Positions 11,595 to 23,501 of a stretch of 64,000 nucleotides of DNA are shown here, in pieces; the stretch's first letter is position 1, and every line of letters starts with the position of its first letter. Position numbers and translations under genes: made by a program. Below the pieces are notes generated by a model, which was not told the DNA's origin, did not search any database, and saw only the letters and a program-made list of their open reading frames with translations. The DNA is from Neocallimastix lanati (nom. inval.) (lineage: Eukaryota > Neocallimastigomycota > Neocallimastigomycetes > Neocallimastigales > Neocallimastigaceae): NCBI GenBank assembly GCA_016946835.1, contig JACVTC010000026.1, positions 830,001 to 894,000 on the forward strand, written 5' to 3'.

Positions 11595-14500
11595 CTAATT
11601 TACTTTATTAAAAATTTGATTTGCAAAATCATCCATCTTTTTCCCATTTACGTCCTTTGTTAATACGTCTGCTAACATTTTGGTTGTATCAATATATTTT
11701 AATTTTATAATCTTTTTGTCAATATTATCTTTGTTAAAATAATATTTTATTGCTATATGTTTTAATTTTGGGTTGAGGTCTCCATTTTCCATACTTGTCT
11801 TACTTGCTAAATTGTCCGTATATAGCGTAATTGTTTTATTATAATTAAAAAGTTCTATTAAAATATTTTTCAACCACAAAATTTTCTTAATGCATTCGGA
11901 AGCACTTACATATTCTGCTTCAGCTGTGGATGTGGCTACTATAGTCTATTTTTTCGATGCCCAACATATAGGTGATTTTCCCATCAGAATAATGAAGCCT
12001 GATGTGAATTTTCGGTCTTTAGTGTCCCCGCCAAAATCTGCATCAGTAAAAGCTGAAAAATCTCCTGAGCCATCAAATTTAATACAATAATTTTTGGAAG
12101 AGGAAAGATATCTAAATATGTTGGTAACCTTTTTCCAATCCGAAAGAGTGGGTGATTCACAATTACGGGCCGCTTTATGAACAGAAAAATAAATATCAGG
12201 ACGGGTACTGGCAAGAAAAATAAGGGAGCCAATAGCACTTTTGTAAGTACTAAAGGTTTGACATTTAAAGCTTGAGAGTTATTACCAGAACAAGGAGTGT
12301 GAACAGTTTTGGTAAATGAAATGTTGAAACGATCAAGAATATCATTAATAAAAGCAGTTTGAGAAATAGAATACGAAATAGAATTGTTATAAAAAGATTT
12401 GTCGACTTTAATGCCTAAAATAAAATCAACCGGACCACATTTAGAAGCTCGAAAATTATTAGTGATTTTGGAAATAATATTAAGGACTTCAAATTTGACA
12501 CCGGAGATGACCATGTCATCAACATAAAGACCAATAATGCAAATTAATTCATTATTTTTATCGTGTTTACAGAACAGACATTTTTCAGAAATTACTTGAT
12601 GAAATCCATAACGAATAAGGAAGTTACTAATGGTGATATTCCATTGACGGCCGGATTGTTTAAGACCGTAAAGAGCCTTATGAAGGAGTCAGAAACCTTT
12701 GCCATAATTTTTATCACCGGGTGGAACTGGAGTATATATCTTCTTGTCAAGTTTAGCGTTTAAATAGGCCGATTTAATGTCCAGTTGTTGAATATCCCAA
12801 TTAAATTTTGAAGAGATGGCTATAATAAGTTTTAAGCAATCCATATTGAGAGTGGGTGAATACGTAATGTCAAAATCGATACCAAACCTTTGTTCAAATC
12901 CGCGTGCGACTAGTCTGGCTTTGAACTTGGAAATTTTTCCATCAGCATTCTTTTTCGTAGTGAAAATCCACTTGTTGGATACAAGAGTGCTGTTTGGTGG
13001 AACTGTTTTAATGAAAGTCATTGTTTTATTATTGTAAAAATTTTTTAGTTCTTCATTAATAGCGTTAATCCAGAATAATTTATTATTGCAATTAACAGTT
13101 TCTTCATAATTTTTTGGATCTCTAGTTTTGATAGAAACTAATTAATTATTATTTTTATTATTGTTATTGATGAAATATTTATCCGGTGTAAACTCAACTT
13201 TATTAGTGTTAGGATTAATTGAATTATTAGTATAATTATTATTGGAAAAATTATCTGGAGTATTAGTATTTTTATGATCAGAAAGTCGTATTTGTTTTCC
13301 GACTTTAAAATTCTTAGAATCATTACTAATATTATGGTTGGCATTATTATAATTTTTATTGTGATCATGTATTAATTGTTTACTGTATTCATTAGTTGAT
13401 TTTATATGATTAATTTTGTTGTTATCAACAATATTGTTATTTTTATATGTATTATCATTGTTATGACCTTGAATATTATTGTTACCATTATCTGAAATTC
13501 TTAAATTACTGAATAACTTATTTAAATTATCTATATTATCATTTCTTTGATTGTAGTCATTGTTATTTGAAATAGTAAAAATTGAATTATTGATATTTGT
13601 ATAATATTTTGTTTTAATATTAATGAAGTCGTATTTAAAGAAATCATTTTGGGTTTCATCTAGAGCTTCGTTAGATAGAGATATATTAGCAGGCATGTTC
13701 TCGATACAGTATATTTCTCGAAATTTATATATTTTGAAATTATTATAATTCATAATGATGTAGCTATAAGAATCTTCATCAATTCCAAGGAATATACCCT
13801 TAATGGAATTCGGTTCAAATTTTGTTTTATTTTGATTATAGTTTTTATAATATGCTATACAGCCGAAGACTTTAATATGTTTGATATTTGATTTAGTTTT
13901 GAAGAATACCTCATTTGGTATTTTATTATTTATACTACTGTGAGGTATTAGATTATAGAGGTAGTTGGCGTAGTTTACTGCGAAATCCCAAAAGTTTTCA
14001 CTTAACTGGCTCCAGAACAATAATGTTTTCGCACATGAAATAATGGTTTGGTTGAACCTTTCAGCTAAACCATTATTTTCGGGATTATATACTGGTGAGA
14101 AAATTTTCTTTATTCCCTTTTGTTTACAATAGTCCAAAAGTTTTTTATTGCTGTATTCCTTGGGGTTATCTGATTTCAGACTTTTAATCTTATTACCGAA
14201 TTGATTAATTAGATAATTAAAGAAATTTATGATGATATCTGTAGCTTCTGATTTACTAGCTAATAGAAATATCCAGGATTTTCTTGAATATTCATCAATT
14301 AGAGTTAAGATAAATCTTTTTCCTGTGATGGATTTAGAGATGGGACCGATTATATCTGAATGGATAACTTCTAGTATTTCTTTAGCCTTAGGGGTTTCCT
14401 TGTTATGATAATTCTTTTCATTTTGGTTATTTTGCAGTCGAGGCAATCATCGTTTACTTTTATATCATGATCCATTAGATATTTTAATAGATTGTTGTTG

Positions 14501-15066
14501 TAAAAATTACCTAAGCGTCTATGCCAGATCATTTTAAAGTTTTCTGCTTTATCAATACTGTTTATTGATTTAACAAAATTTATTGAATATACTTTTAAGA
14601 AAAATTGATTATGTTTATTTGATATTATTTCTTGGATGATATTATAATTTTCATCCATAATTAATAATTTAACTTTGTTGTTTTCAAATGTTATAAATGC
14701 TTTTATACCAATTTTAGCTAATTATATGGCACTGATTATGTTTTTGGTAATTTCTTTAGAGTATAAGACTCTTTTTAAATGATATTTTCTATCTTTAATT
14801 TTGAATTCGTATTCTCCATAACCTTCATATGTAAAGTAGGTTCCGTTGGCACATCTTAATTTATTGGGTTCTCTGGTGAAATTTTTTAGTATTTTCAGAT
14901 TATTAGTTATATGTTTACATGCTCCGCAATGGTATAACCATTCGGTTTTGTTTTCGGTTTCTTTTATAATTTCTGAAATTTCTTTATCAAATTTTATCCT
15001 ATCATGTTCTTCTGGTTTTTCTTTCGTATCATCGGTTCTTTTTCTTCTTCTTTTAAGTTTTCTCAC
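11595..15066 (-). pseudogene. Copia A pol: protease, integrase, reverse transcriptase, RNase H (multiple frameshifts)
   Basis: The frames run 14722-15066, 14371-14658, 13142-14446, 12689-13021, 11984-12514 and 11595-11879. The protease motif reads WLYHCGACKHITNN where copia B has WLYDSGAGEHITND, so the catalytic Asp is lost. The integrase has the pre-integrase HRRLGNF and the D, D and E in HSDIIGP, KSDNPKEY and NGLAERFN. An Asn-rich linker follows (about 13142-13700). RT shows WIFTTKKNADGKISKFKARL, the block DIQQLDIKSAYLNAKLD and YVDDM (about 12510). RNase H ends in LADVLTKDVNGKK. Several shifts and stops break the frame, so this copy cannot encode an active polyprotein. Confidence 0.85.
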
Positions 15067-16091
15067 ATTTCTTTTTCTTCTTCTTTTTCTTCTTTTTCTT
15101 CTTTTTCTTCTTTTTCTTCTTTTTCTTCTTCTATTATTTCTTCTTCTTCCTCTTCATTGATGATTGCATCAATATTTCCTGTGTATATTTTTAATTTTGT
15201 GAAGTCTTCTCCTTCGTCATCTGACTCTTCAAAATTTGTTTTGTTTATTTCATCAATGAATTTGTTTCTAAATTCCTTCTTGTGGTAGTTCTTTTTGGGC
15301 CAATTGCTGTTTTTGGTTTTTAGGTTATAAAAGCATTCTTTAGTTGAATGGTCATATCTATCACAAATATGACAGTATTTTTCAACTTCTTTTTGTTTTC
15401 TTTTAATTTCATTATGTTTTTCTTTTTCTGATTTGCTTTTTACAAATCCTTTCTTTTTGAATCTTCTAATTTCATCTATCTCCATTGGATCATCGTTATA
15501 AAATTCTTTATCGATGTTCCAATTTTCGAGATAGGCCTTCATAGTTATTCGATTATTAATTTCTTCCTTCAATCTGCATGGCTTTGATTCAGTAATTATC
15601 GTCAATGTCCTCCTAAATTCTTTAGTCATTGCAGAATACATAAATTTTAATTTTTCATTATCTGAAATTTTTAGTCCATTTTCTTCCATTGACTTGAAGA
15701 TATCAAACATATCATCAAGTACGGTAGGAATTTCATTTTCAGACTTAGCTCTTAATGAGTTTAGTTTTTTAATCCAGTACTTGATATCTTCTTGACTACC
15801 TCCATATTTTTTCTTCAGACGCTCCATAATGGCATAAGCAGATTTTACGTTCAGGTAGTCCTTAAGAATGTTATCTTCCATACTGTTTATGATAATGTCC
15901 CTGACGGTAGCATTACATTTGTTTATTTCCTCATCTACTTTCTTGTCTGATTTCTTTGAATTATTGTAGATGTCCGTAATTAAGAATTCTTCAAGGCCTA
16001 ATTTTTCGACTGCAGTAGTAATTCTAAATTTCCAAGTTTGGAAATTTTTTCCGTTAAGAGTTTTGATTTTGATTTCTTGATTGAAATTCAT
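15063..16091 (-). CDS. Copia A gag
   Basis: A 342-codon frame starts MNFNQEIKIKTLNGKNFQTW, typical of copia gag (UBN2-like fold). It has a CCHC zinc knuckle, CHICDRYDHSTKECF, about residues 241-253, and a very acidic C-terminal tail of Glu/Lys repeats made by the CTTCTTTTT tract at 15066-15160. The next frame overlaps it by 4 nt in a different phase. The start is 16 nt inside the primer-binding site. Gag would package RNA in virus-like particles. Confidence 0.85.
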   Translation of the reverse strand: MNFNQEIKIKTLNGKNFQTWKFRITTAVEKLGLEEFLITDIYNNSKKSDKKVDEEINKCNATVRDIIINSMEDNILKDYLNVKSAYAIMERLKKKYGGSQEDIKYWIKKLNSLRAKSENEIPTVLDDMFDIFKSMEENGLKISDNEKLKFMYSAMTKEFRRTLTIITESKPCRLKEEINNRITMKAYLENWNIDKEFYNDDPMEIDEIRRFKKKGFVKSKSEKEKHNEIKRKQKEVEKYCHICDRYDHSTKECFYNLKTKNSNWPKKNYHKKEFRNKFIDEINKTNFEESDDEGEDFTKLKIYTGNIDAIINEEEEEEIIEEEKEEKEEKEEKEEKEEEKEM

Positions 16092-16106
16092 TTTGTTTTA
16101 ATAAAA

Positions 16107-16122
16107 ATGAGACTCTTAATCT
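16107..16122 (-). promoter_or_regulatory. Primer-binding site of copia A (tRNA-Lys anticodon-arm type)
   Basis: The plus strand reads ATGAGACTCTTAATCT, the sequence of a tRNA-Lys(CUU) anticodon stem-loop (loop CUCUUAA). In element sense it directly follows the 5' LTR. The identical 16-mer occurs in three other elements of the window. Confidence 0.75.
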
Positions 16123-16439
16123 ATTGGAATTAAGGTTTTTAAGATTTAAATTTTTAATATATTTTATTCTTATTATGGTAATTACAAAGATTTAATAATA
16201 ACTAATTAATTTGTGGCGTATTTTTTATCATGTGGCTTTATTTTTTATCAAGCCACATTATTAAAAAAATGTAGTTAACTATTTTGCAGTTAATAACTAA
16301 TAAAAAGAATTTTTATAATAAAGAGATTAATAAAAGAATTTTTTTAATAAAATAAATTTCATTTGAGTATTATTATTGATAGTGTTGTTTTTGTTTTTTT
16401 CGTAATTGTAATCTGCTCCATAAGGAACATTTTACAAGT

Positions 16440-16850
16440 ATTGATAATATTTAAATAATAAATAAATAATATATGTGTTCTTATTAAATTTAATTATTAT
16501 TGTAAATAAGTTGAAAGTTTATTGAATTAATTATTGTTTAGTTTTAGTTAATTATTATTTAATAAAATTATTAATAAATATTTTGTTTATAAATAAATAG
16601 TAATATATGTATATTAAATAGGTTTGATATATTAAAATGTAATCATGAAAAAATATAAATACATGTAAAATTCATTATTTAAATCAATGTATTAGTTATT
16701 GACTATCAACTAGTTAATAACAATAAGTGATTTGCTTTTATTAATTAATAAAAATTATTTTATTTAAAAAACAAATTTTTATTACGTGTTCTTTTAATTT
16801 TAGTGTTAAAATTTTGCTATTTGCAATCTGTTTCCATTAGAACATTTTAC
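16440..16850 (-). repeat. Truncated, diverged G-family LTR copy (minus orientation)
   Basis: The region is a rough reverse complement of 17850-18190, the G-family solo LTR. Shared features are the ATTAATTATTGTTTAGTTTTAG stretch (here split over about 16540), the ATAAATAGTAATATATGTAT stretch and the AGTTATTGACTATCAACTAG block. The ends are not clear. Confidence 0.5.
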
Positions 16851-16939
16851 ATTTAGATAAAAAAATGATAAAAATTATTAATAAAATAGATTTTTCTTGT
16901 TTTATAGATCTGATTATTTGATCAATAAAACACTAGTAA

Positions 16940-17765
16940 TTTCTTTAATATTCTTAATATATCAGCAAAGTCTGAATCCACAAAAATTTCGGAAGTTGAT
17001 TCCCGAAAATATAAGATTCCATAATTTCTTGGTCCTTGTAAGTACCTGAATATTTATATAACATTCTTTCAATCTAATATTGTTAGTTTTTGACATTTTC
17101 TTGATATTTATTTAATGAAAACATTATGTCTAATCTCATACTAATAGCTAAATATAAAAAACTTCCGACTACTAATTTATATAATGTTATACTGAATAGT
17201 TTTTATCATCATCATCTTATTTTTTTATTGGTATTAATGCTTTAATTTCTTAAATATTATTAAGTTTAAAATTTTCGAAAATATCGTTTAAAATTTTTTT
17301 CTGATTTAAGAAATATCCTACCTTTAATTTTTCAATTTTGATACAAATAATAAAGTCAGCTTCGCCAACGTCAATGATGGTATATTTATTTTTAATCAAA
17401 TTTACAGTTCTTTCTATTTCTTCTTCTAATCCTGTAATGAGAATATCATCTACATATATACTGATTATAGAAATAAGATTTTTATTTTCACTTATGTCAT
17501 TTTCTTTTTCACTAATTTTTCTTTTCTTTTAAGTTTTCTTCTACAATTATTTCTATTATCAGATAAAAATATTTAATATTCAAAATTTTCATTATTAAAT
17601 TAATTTTTGTATCCTCCAAAATTAATTTTTTTTGGTTATTCTTTTTTTTTCTTTTATAAAAAAATTTTTTTTACTTCTTCTTCAGTTGAAGTAATTAAAA
17701 TTTAAATTTTCAAATTTCATATTTTCATTTTTTCTTGATAAATCTTTATTAACTGTTTTATTAAT
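16940..17765 (-). pseudogene. Copia D reverse transcriptase / RNase H remnant
   Basis: The minus strand reads IYVDDILITGLEEEIERTVN (catalytic YVDD at about 17450), then IKNKYTIIDVGEADFIICIK. Near 16960-17060 it reads RNYGILYFRESTSEIFVDSD, the RNase H start. Stops are frequent. The level of decay is much higher than in copia B or C, so this is an old insertion. Confidence 0.75.
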
Positions 17766-17768
17766 AAT

Positions 17769-18491
17769 TGTAAAGAGTTCGAATAGAAATAGATTACAAA
17801 TAACAAAATATGACACTAAAATCAAAAAATAACACTTAATAAAAATTCACTTTTAAATAAAATAATTTTTATTAATAAAAAAAAATTAAATCTCTTATTG
17901 CTATTAACTATTTTATAGTCAATAACTAATACATCGATTTAAATAATGAAATTTATATGTATTTATATTTTTTCATGATTACATTATAATATATCATTCT
18001 TATTTAATTTACATATATTACTATTTATTTATAAACAAAATATTTATTAATAATTTTATTAAATAATAATTAACTAAAACTAAACAATAATTAATTCAAT
18101 AAACTTTCTCAACTTATTTACAATAATAATTAAATTCAATAAGAGCTCATTTATTATCTATTTATTATATAAATATTACTAATACTAATGCTTATATATT
18201 TACAATTCAAAACTATTTTTATAAACTATTAAAACTAATTTTAACTATTTAAAACAATTCCGAAATTAATTTTAAAGTATTTTAAACTAACTAAACTAAA
18301 TTAACTAAATTAATTAAATTATTTAAATTGAATTTATTATCCAAAATTATTTACATAATAATTTTTCCTTTTGAAAAATTTACATAAATTATAATTAATT
18401 TTCATATATGTATATCATAAATTTATGTAATTTTATTACATTAATTAATTATTATATAATTAATTATTAAAGATTTTATTAAATCTTTACA
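17769..18491 (+). mobile_element. G-family solo LTR inside copia D (TSD ATAAT)
   Basis: It starts TGTAAAGAGTT and ends CTTTACA, giving TGTAAAG/CTTTACA terminal inverted repeats, and is 723 bp long. It is flanked by the 5-bp direct repeat ATAAT (17764-17768 and 18492-18496). It is a diverged relative of 52961-53733 and 59902-60673. It sits between the linker and the RT of copia D, so it inserted after copia D. Confidence 0.82.
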
Positions 18492-18559
18492 ATAATATTA
18501 TTGTTAAGCAATTATTCATTTGAAATTAAATTAATTTCATTTTAATCATTTTTGTTAAC

Positions 18560-20360
18560 ATTTTTATTTTTCAGAATTATATTATTTGATGAAGCGTTCT
18601 CATTGATTATTTTATTAATAATTTTACTAGTGACGAATTCTTTGTCTTCATCTTTTGGTAAGTATCTTTTTATTAATTCATTTAAATATTTATGACTACT
18701 AAATGATGACAATTCTTTTTTAATTCTGAATTTTCCATCAAATTTGAAATTATTAAAATTTATTTTTTTGTTTTCTACATGATTATTATTTATTTTGTTT
18801 TCTTGTAACTATTCACTATTCGTTGTTTTTTTTTTTTTTCATCTACATTACCTTTCACTTTTTCATCCTTTTATGGAATTTTGAATTTCACCTCATTTTT
18901 ACTTAATTTAAGTATCTTTTACTATATTCTTTGCTAAATGCTTATTATTATGTATTTTTTCTTTTTTAATTTTTCTTTCTTCAAATGCATTTTCTTCATA
19001 AATATGAATTTCTTCATTCCTTTTAATTTCTGAGGTAATTTCAGTGAGGTTAGTATAATTCTGATTTATATTTTTATTATTCATGATAGTATTATTATTC
19101 ACTTGTTTATTTTCTTTTAATTGTTTGATGTCTTTTATTTCTTTCCTTTAAGTTATATTTTCTTCAAGACTGTAGTATCATCCATTTTCTTTTGTTTCTG
19201 ATTCCTTTTTACCTAAGTTAGTATCATCTTTAATTTTTCTTTTTTTACTTTCACAAATATATTCCATTAAAGAAAGTTTTTCTTTTTTCACTTATTTTAT
19301 AATTATTTCAGTATTTTGATTTTCTTAAATACTTTTATCATTATTACTTTTATTAACTTCATCTGTACTAGTATTGTCTAATTCAAAAATATCTTTATTA
19401 CTATTATTTCCTTCTATTTCTGGTTCTTTTCCATGGTTAATTTTACGTGCTTCTCTATTCTTTTAATAATTGAATATTTTTTTTTCGATAATTGCATAAT
19501 TAGTATTATTTTTGTATTAACCATCAGTTTTATGATTTTCAGTAATTAGATATTTATTATGATTTTTGCTTTCATTGTCAATTTTATGTTATTCAACAAG
19601 TGAATTTTTATCATTATTTTTATTTCCATCATTAGTTCTATGTTTTTCTATAATTGAAATTTTGTTATTATCTTTGTTTTTGTCATTAATTTTATATTTT
19701 CAATAATTGGATTATCATCATTATTTTTATTTTTATTTTCATTTTTGTGTCAATCAATATATTTTTCATTTTAATATATCTATTTTTATCCTTAAATTTT
19801 CTTTTTTAAGTTCAATTAACTCATCAAGCTTGTCTTCAATTGTTTTAAAATTTTCATTCACATTGTAACGAATCTAAATAATAGTATAATTAGAACTATG
19901 GTCTTCATCAATCTATTTCTAGAACTTTTTCAATTACGAAACTATTTATCTGGAAAAAGGATAAATATGAATGATTTCTTCATTAAAATATTTTACCTTG
20001 TGTTTAATGCGTTAATCCAATATATTAAATAAAACGTTATACACATCAATTTCTTCATTCACATCAATTTCCTTTTTATTGTCAATTATATTATTTTCAG
20101 TTATTTGAAGTTTTATTTTCTTTATTAATTTTTTGTTATTCTACTTCTAAAGTGATCGGTATTATTTATAACATTTCAAATTCCCTATCTTCGTTTTCGA
20201 TTTCTTTGCTATTTTTGTTGATACATTCTTCATCAATGTTTTTTTCAATGCTTTCATGTCAAAGTAATGTACACTTGTAGTTTCAAAATTAGAATCACTA
20301 TCTTCTTTATTATTTTTCAAATAATAGTTTCTTCGTTTTAGATTTTTTGATCTTCTTCAT
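18560..20360 (-). pseudogene. Copia D Asn/Lys/Glu-rich integrase-RT linker remnant
   Basis: The minus strand gives low-complexity fragments rich in N, K, E and I, with many interruptions. They match in position and composition the linkers of copia A, B and C. No catalytic motif is present. Confidence 0.45.
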
Positions 20361-20367
20361 ATTCACT

Positions 20368-20760
20368 CTAATCTTCTCCTTTTTCAAATAGATTATAATC
20401 ATACTTAAAATTGCCGGGTTGATCTTTTTGGAATTTAACTAGACTCTTAGGTCCAATTTTTAGTATTTCCATGTTCAAAATTATATATCCTGGAGAGTTT
20501 TTGTCATATCCTAGAAAAAATTCCTTGCCTTGACTTTTTTTCAAAATTTTCTTTATTATTATCATCAAGGTAATAGACCTTGTATCCAAATACATGTAAG
20601 TTATTATAATTTACACTTTTATTATATAATACGTTATATGGTATTTTATTTTCTATTCCTTGATGTGGCTCACGATTATGAGCGTAGTTTGCTGTTCTTT
20701 CAGCATCTTCCCAGAACATACAACATAATTATGTGTTAATTAACCAGCATTGAAGTAGCT
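20368..20760 (-). pseudogene. Copia D integrase C-terminal remnant
   Basis: Fragments read FWEDAERTANYAHNREPHQG, NKIPYNVLYNKSVNYNNLHV and QGIF, then FLGYDKNSPGYIILN in a shifted frame. These match the copia C integrase end (YWEDAVRTANYIHNRLPHAG, FLGYDETNPTAYIIYD). A frameshift lies near 20530. The DDE core upstream is too decayed to read. Confidence 0.75.
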
Positions 20761-20859
20761 ATTTGTTTTAAAATACCATTCAATATTTTTGGTAATTATT
20801 ATTCCTGAATTTATTTTTTTCATTATTTTCAATGTTGAAATTGTTATTAAAATCGTTTT

Positions 20860-21685
20860 TATATTTATTATTTTTGTTCCTATTAGTATATTTGGTTCCT
20901 GTACTAAATACACATGAAAAAATAGTTCCTTTGCTTCGTCTTTTTTTTCTAACGTCTTTAACTTATATCAATTATCTTGATTGTATATTTTGTACAATTC
21001 TCCAAGTCCTCGTAGTCTAATATATTTTGTTCTTGGAACTTTTTAGGTAAGGCTTCAAATAGAATTTCTATTTTTTTTTATATGATGTTTTAATTCCTAA
21101 TATTTCTAATTCATTAAAATTGAATTCTAAATTTCTGATGAATTCAGATATACTTTGTCTTTCATCGTAGAACATTTTATTTATTTAGTATAGATAAGAT
21201 TATTTCCTTTGTCAATCTTATCTCCTCTCGATTTACTTAAAATATTTCATACATCTCATATCTAGTAAAAAAGATATTTTATACATAGGATAATGTTTTA
21301 GGTTATAAAGTACATCTTATTATGAATCTTAAATTTACATTAATTTCCAAGTCTTTTTCAGTGACTTCTTTATCATATCTTTTATATGATTCATATAGGC
21401 ATGGAAGAAATTAAATTCATCTTCATCTAGTTATTTTGTGCATCTAATTTTTGAAGTATGGTTTGTAGTTATCCAGTCCACAATACAATATTTATGATGA
21501 TTATCCCCAGGAAATTCTCCAAAGTTAAAAAATTTTTTTTGGTAATTTCATATGTAAGTCTACCGATCTACATAACCATTTAATAGTTTTAATTTATTTA
21601 AAATTTCATCTTGCTTAGTTGAAGATGAAGTAGTTGATGATACACTAACCTCCTTGTCAGTTATATTTGATTAATTTGAGCTCAT
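20860..21685 (-). pseudogene. Copia D gag remnant
   Basis: The minus strand from ATG at 21685 reads MSSN, a stop, then SNITDKEVSVSSTTSSSTKQ. Farther on it reads DERQSISEFIRNLEFNFNEL and, after a shift, FEALPKKFQEQNILDYEDL, a copia gag (UBN2-like) pattern. It is interrupted by several stops. Confidence 0.6.
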
Positions 21686-21695
21686 TTTAAGATAC

Positions 21696-21711
21696 ATGAG
21701 ACTCTTAATCT
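21696..21711 (-). promoter_or_regulatory. Primer-binding site of copia D
   Basis: ATGAGACTCTTAATCT on the plus strand is identical to the sites of copia A, B and C, and lies 10 nt before the gag start. Confidence 0.75.
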
Positions 21712-23354
21712 GTCAAATTATAAAATTACTTTATTATTCAAATTGAATAGATAAAACAATATTAGGTTTAATAAAATTTTATTGATATTATTATTAAAAT
21801 AAGTAAACAATGCATTATTTATTATCATATTTATAAAAAACATTTTTAATTAAATAAGTCTCATTTCTTAAAAATAAAATAATATAAAATTATTTATGTA
21901 AACATAACTAGATGTATTCTCACATATAGAAGTATATTATTATTTATCGATTATCACTATATACGTATCAATTCAATATTTAGTAAAAGTTAATTATGAA
22001 AAACTTACTTTCAAATAATCAACTCTGGACAAGCACATTTTCAGTAATCTTTTAAACTATTTTTAAGAAAAGAATACCTTATAATATAATAATTACATAT
22101 AAAATCGTTAAATGATTTTTTCAAAATTAATTTATAATCAATTATTGATAACTTAATGAAGTTAAATTTTGATAATATAAAAGTGATAAAATGTTCTAGC
22201 TATTAAATTTAACTTATTTTAATTTATATCAATATTGGACTACATCCGAAAAAATTTAATGTTTAAATATAAAAAGTCTCAAAAGTGAAAGAAATTTCAA
22301 AATCAGGACTATTTAATATATAATTTTTTTTAAGCAAAAATTAACATTAACTATAGAATGAATATATTAAAATAATATCATTATTAATTTAAATTTATTA
22401 TATTTAAAGTTATATTGAATATTAAACAATTGATTAAAAAATAATATAATAAGACGAAAAAAAGAAAACGTAATAACGTTACGAAAAAAGTTGAAGAAAA
22501 TATTAATTATTGAAGTTATAATATTAATGAATAAATAATAATATAAATAATAATAATATATAAATATTATAGGTGAGAAAAACTATTTTAAAATTTAAAT
22601 TACATAATAATAAACATGAAAGATAAAATAAAACAAATTAATTACTAATAGAAAAAGATATGAATTAATTTATTATATTATTAAAAAGGAATGATGGAAG
22701 TGATAAGAAATTCATTAATTATAACTTAAATATTATAAATGATAAATTAAATATAAAAAAGATATTTAATTAAGCGAAAAGGAAAAAAAGGTAAAAAAAA
22801 ATAATTTATTGCTATACAGTTAATATATTGAAAAATATTATAATATTATAATGCATTTTCATATAACAATTTAATAAAAATATATAAATAATTAAATATA
22901 TTTAAACATAAAGAACTTTTAAAGAAATAGTGTTTAAAAAAAAAAAAAAATTAAATTGGTTCAGAGTGAATTCTATAATAATATTATTTTCTAGAAAAAA
23001 CAATACAATTAATAACAGTGAATAGAGTAATGTTGAAATTTCAACGAAAATTAAAAATAAAATTAAATTAAATAGTGAACATATTAAATATTATTATTAC
23101 TACTATTATGGGAAAATAAACAATTGATATAAAATTTAAAAAAGAGGAAAAATTAATAATTATTAGAAATACTTATAATCTATTAAAAATAAGAGAATCA
23201 TTGAATTAGATAAAAAAATTAATTTATTGAAAAATTATCTTATTCAATTCATTCAGTTAATCATTTATGAAATCTATAAGAAAAATTCTATATATATAAA
23301 TTGCTTTCTTGACTTTTAATTCAATTATTTTTTTAATATATTAATTGTTATAAC

Positions 23355-23501
23355 ATCAATAAAATTATTTACAATAAAATTATTAGTTTTAAAATATTGT
23401 TAATATTTTATAAATTATGAAATAAGAAAATATAACAACAATTTATAAAATATTAACAATATTTTAAAATTAAAAATTTTATTGTAAATAATTTTATTGA
23501 T
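23355..23501. repeat. Foldback hairpin with 62-nt arms
   Basis: Arms 23355-23416 and 23440-23501 are reverse complements at 60 of 62 positions with a 23-nt loop. The arms begin ATCAATAAAATTATTTACAA. This is a MITE-like or foldback structure. Confidence 0.8.

Larger units (their letters stand above)
10933..16285 (-). mobile_element. Copia-type LTR retrotransposon A, decayed
   Basis: The coding order on the minus strand is gag, protease, integrase, reverse transcriptase, RNase H, which is the copia order. An LTR match exists between 10933-11076 (left, 3' LTR) and about 16123-16285 (right, 5' LTR). Both start ATTGGAATTAAGGTTTTTAA and share ATTAATTTGTGG and ATTTTTTATCATGTG. The left LTR is longer and contains about 390 bp not seen on the right (about 11077-11464), with the word GATCAAGCC on the far side. 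A purine tract GAGAGGGAG (about 11582-11590, minus) precedes the 3' LTR. The right LTR seems cut off near 16285 by G-family sequence. Confidence 0.78.
16900..21713 (-). mobile_element. Copia-type element D, heavily decayed and interrupted
   Basis: On the minus strand, from right to left, I see a primer site (21696-21711), gag fragments (about 20860-21685), integrase fragments (20368-20760), a long Asn/Lys-rich linker (about 18560-20360), a G-family solo LTR insertion (17769-18491), RT (about 17060-17765) and RNase H (about 16940-17060). Many stops and frameshifts interrupt all parts. The outer LTRs are not clearly delimited; AT-rich sequence right of 21714 is probably the 5' LTR. Confidence 0.65.

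Noticed and set aside
15004-15288. Plus-strand Ser/Phe-rich frames opposite copia A gag
   Set aside because: Antisense of the Glu/Lys tail of gag.
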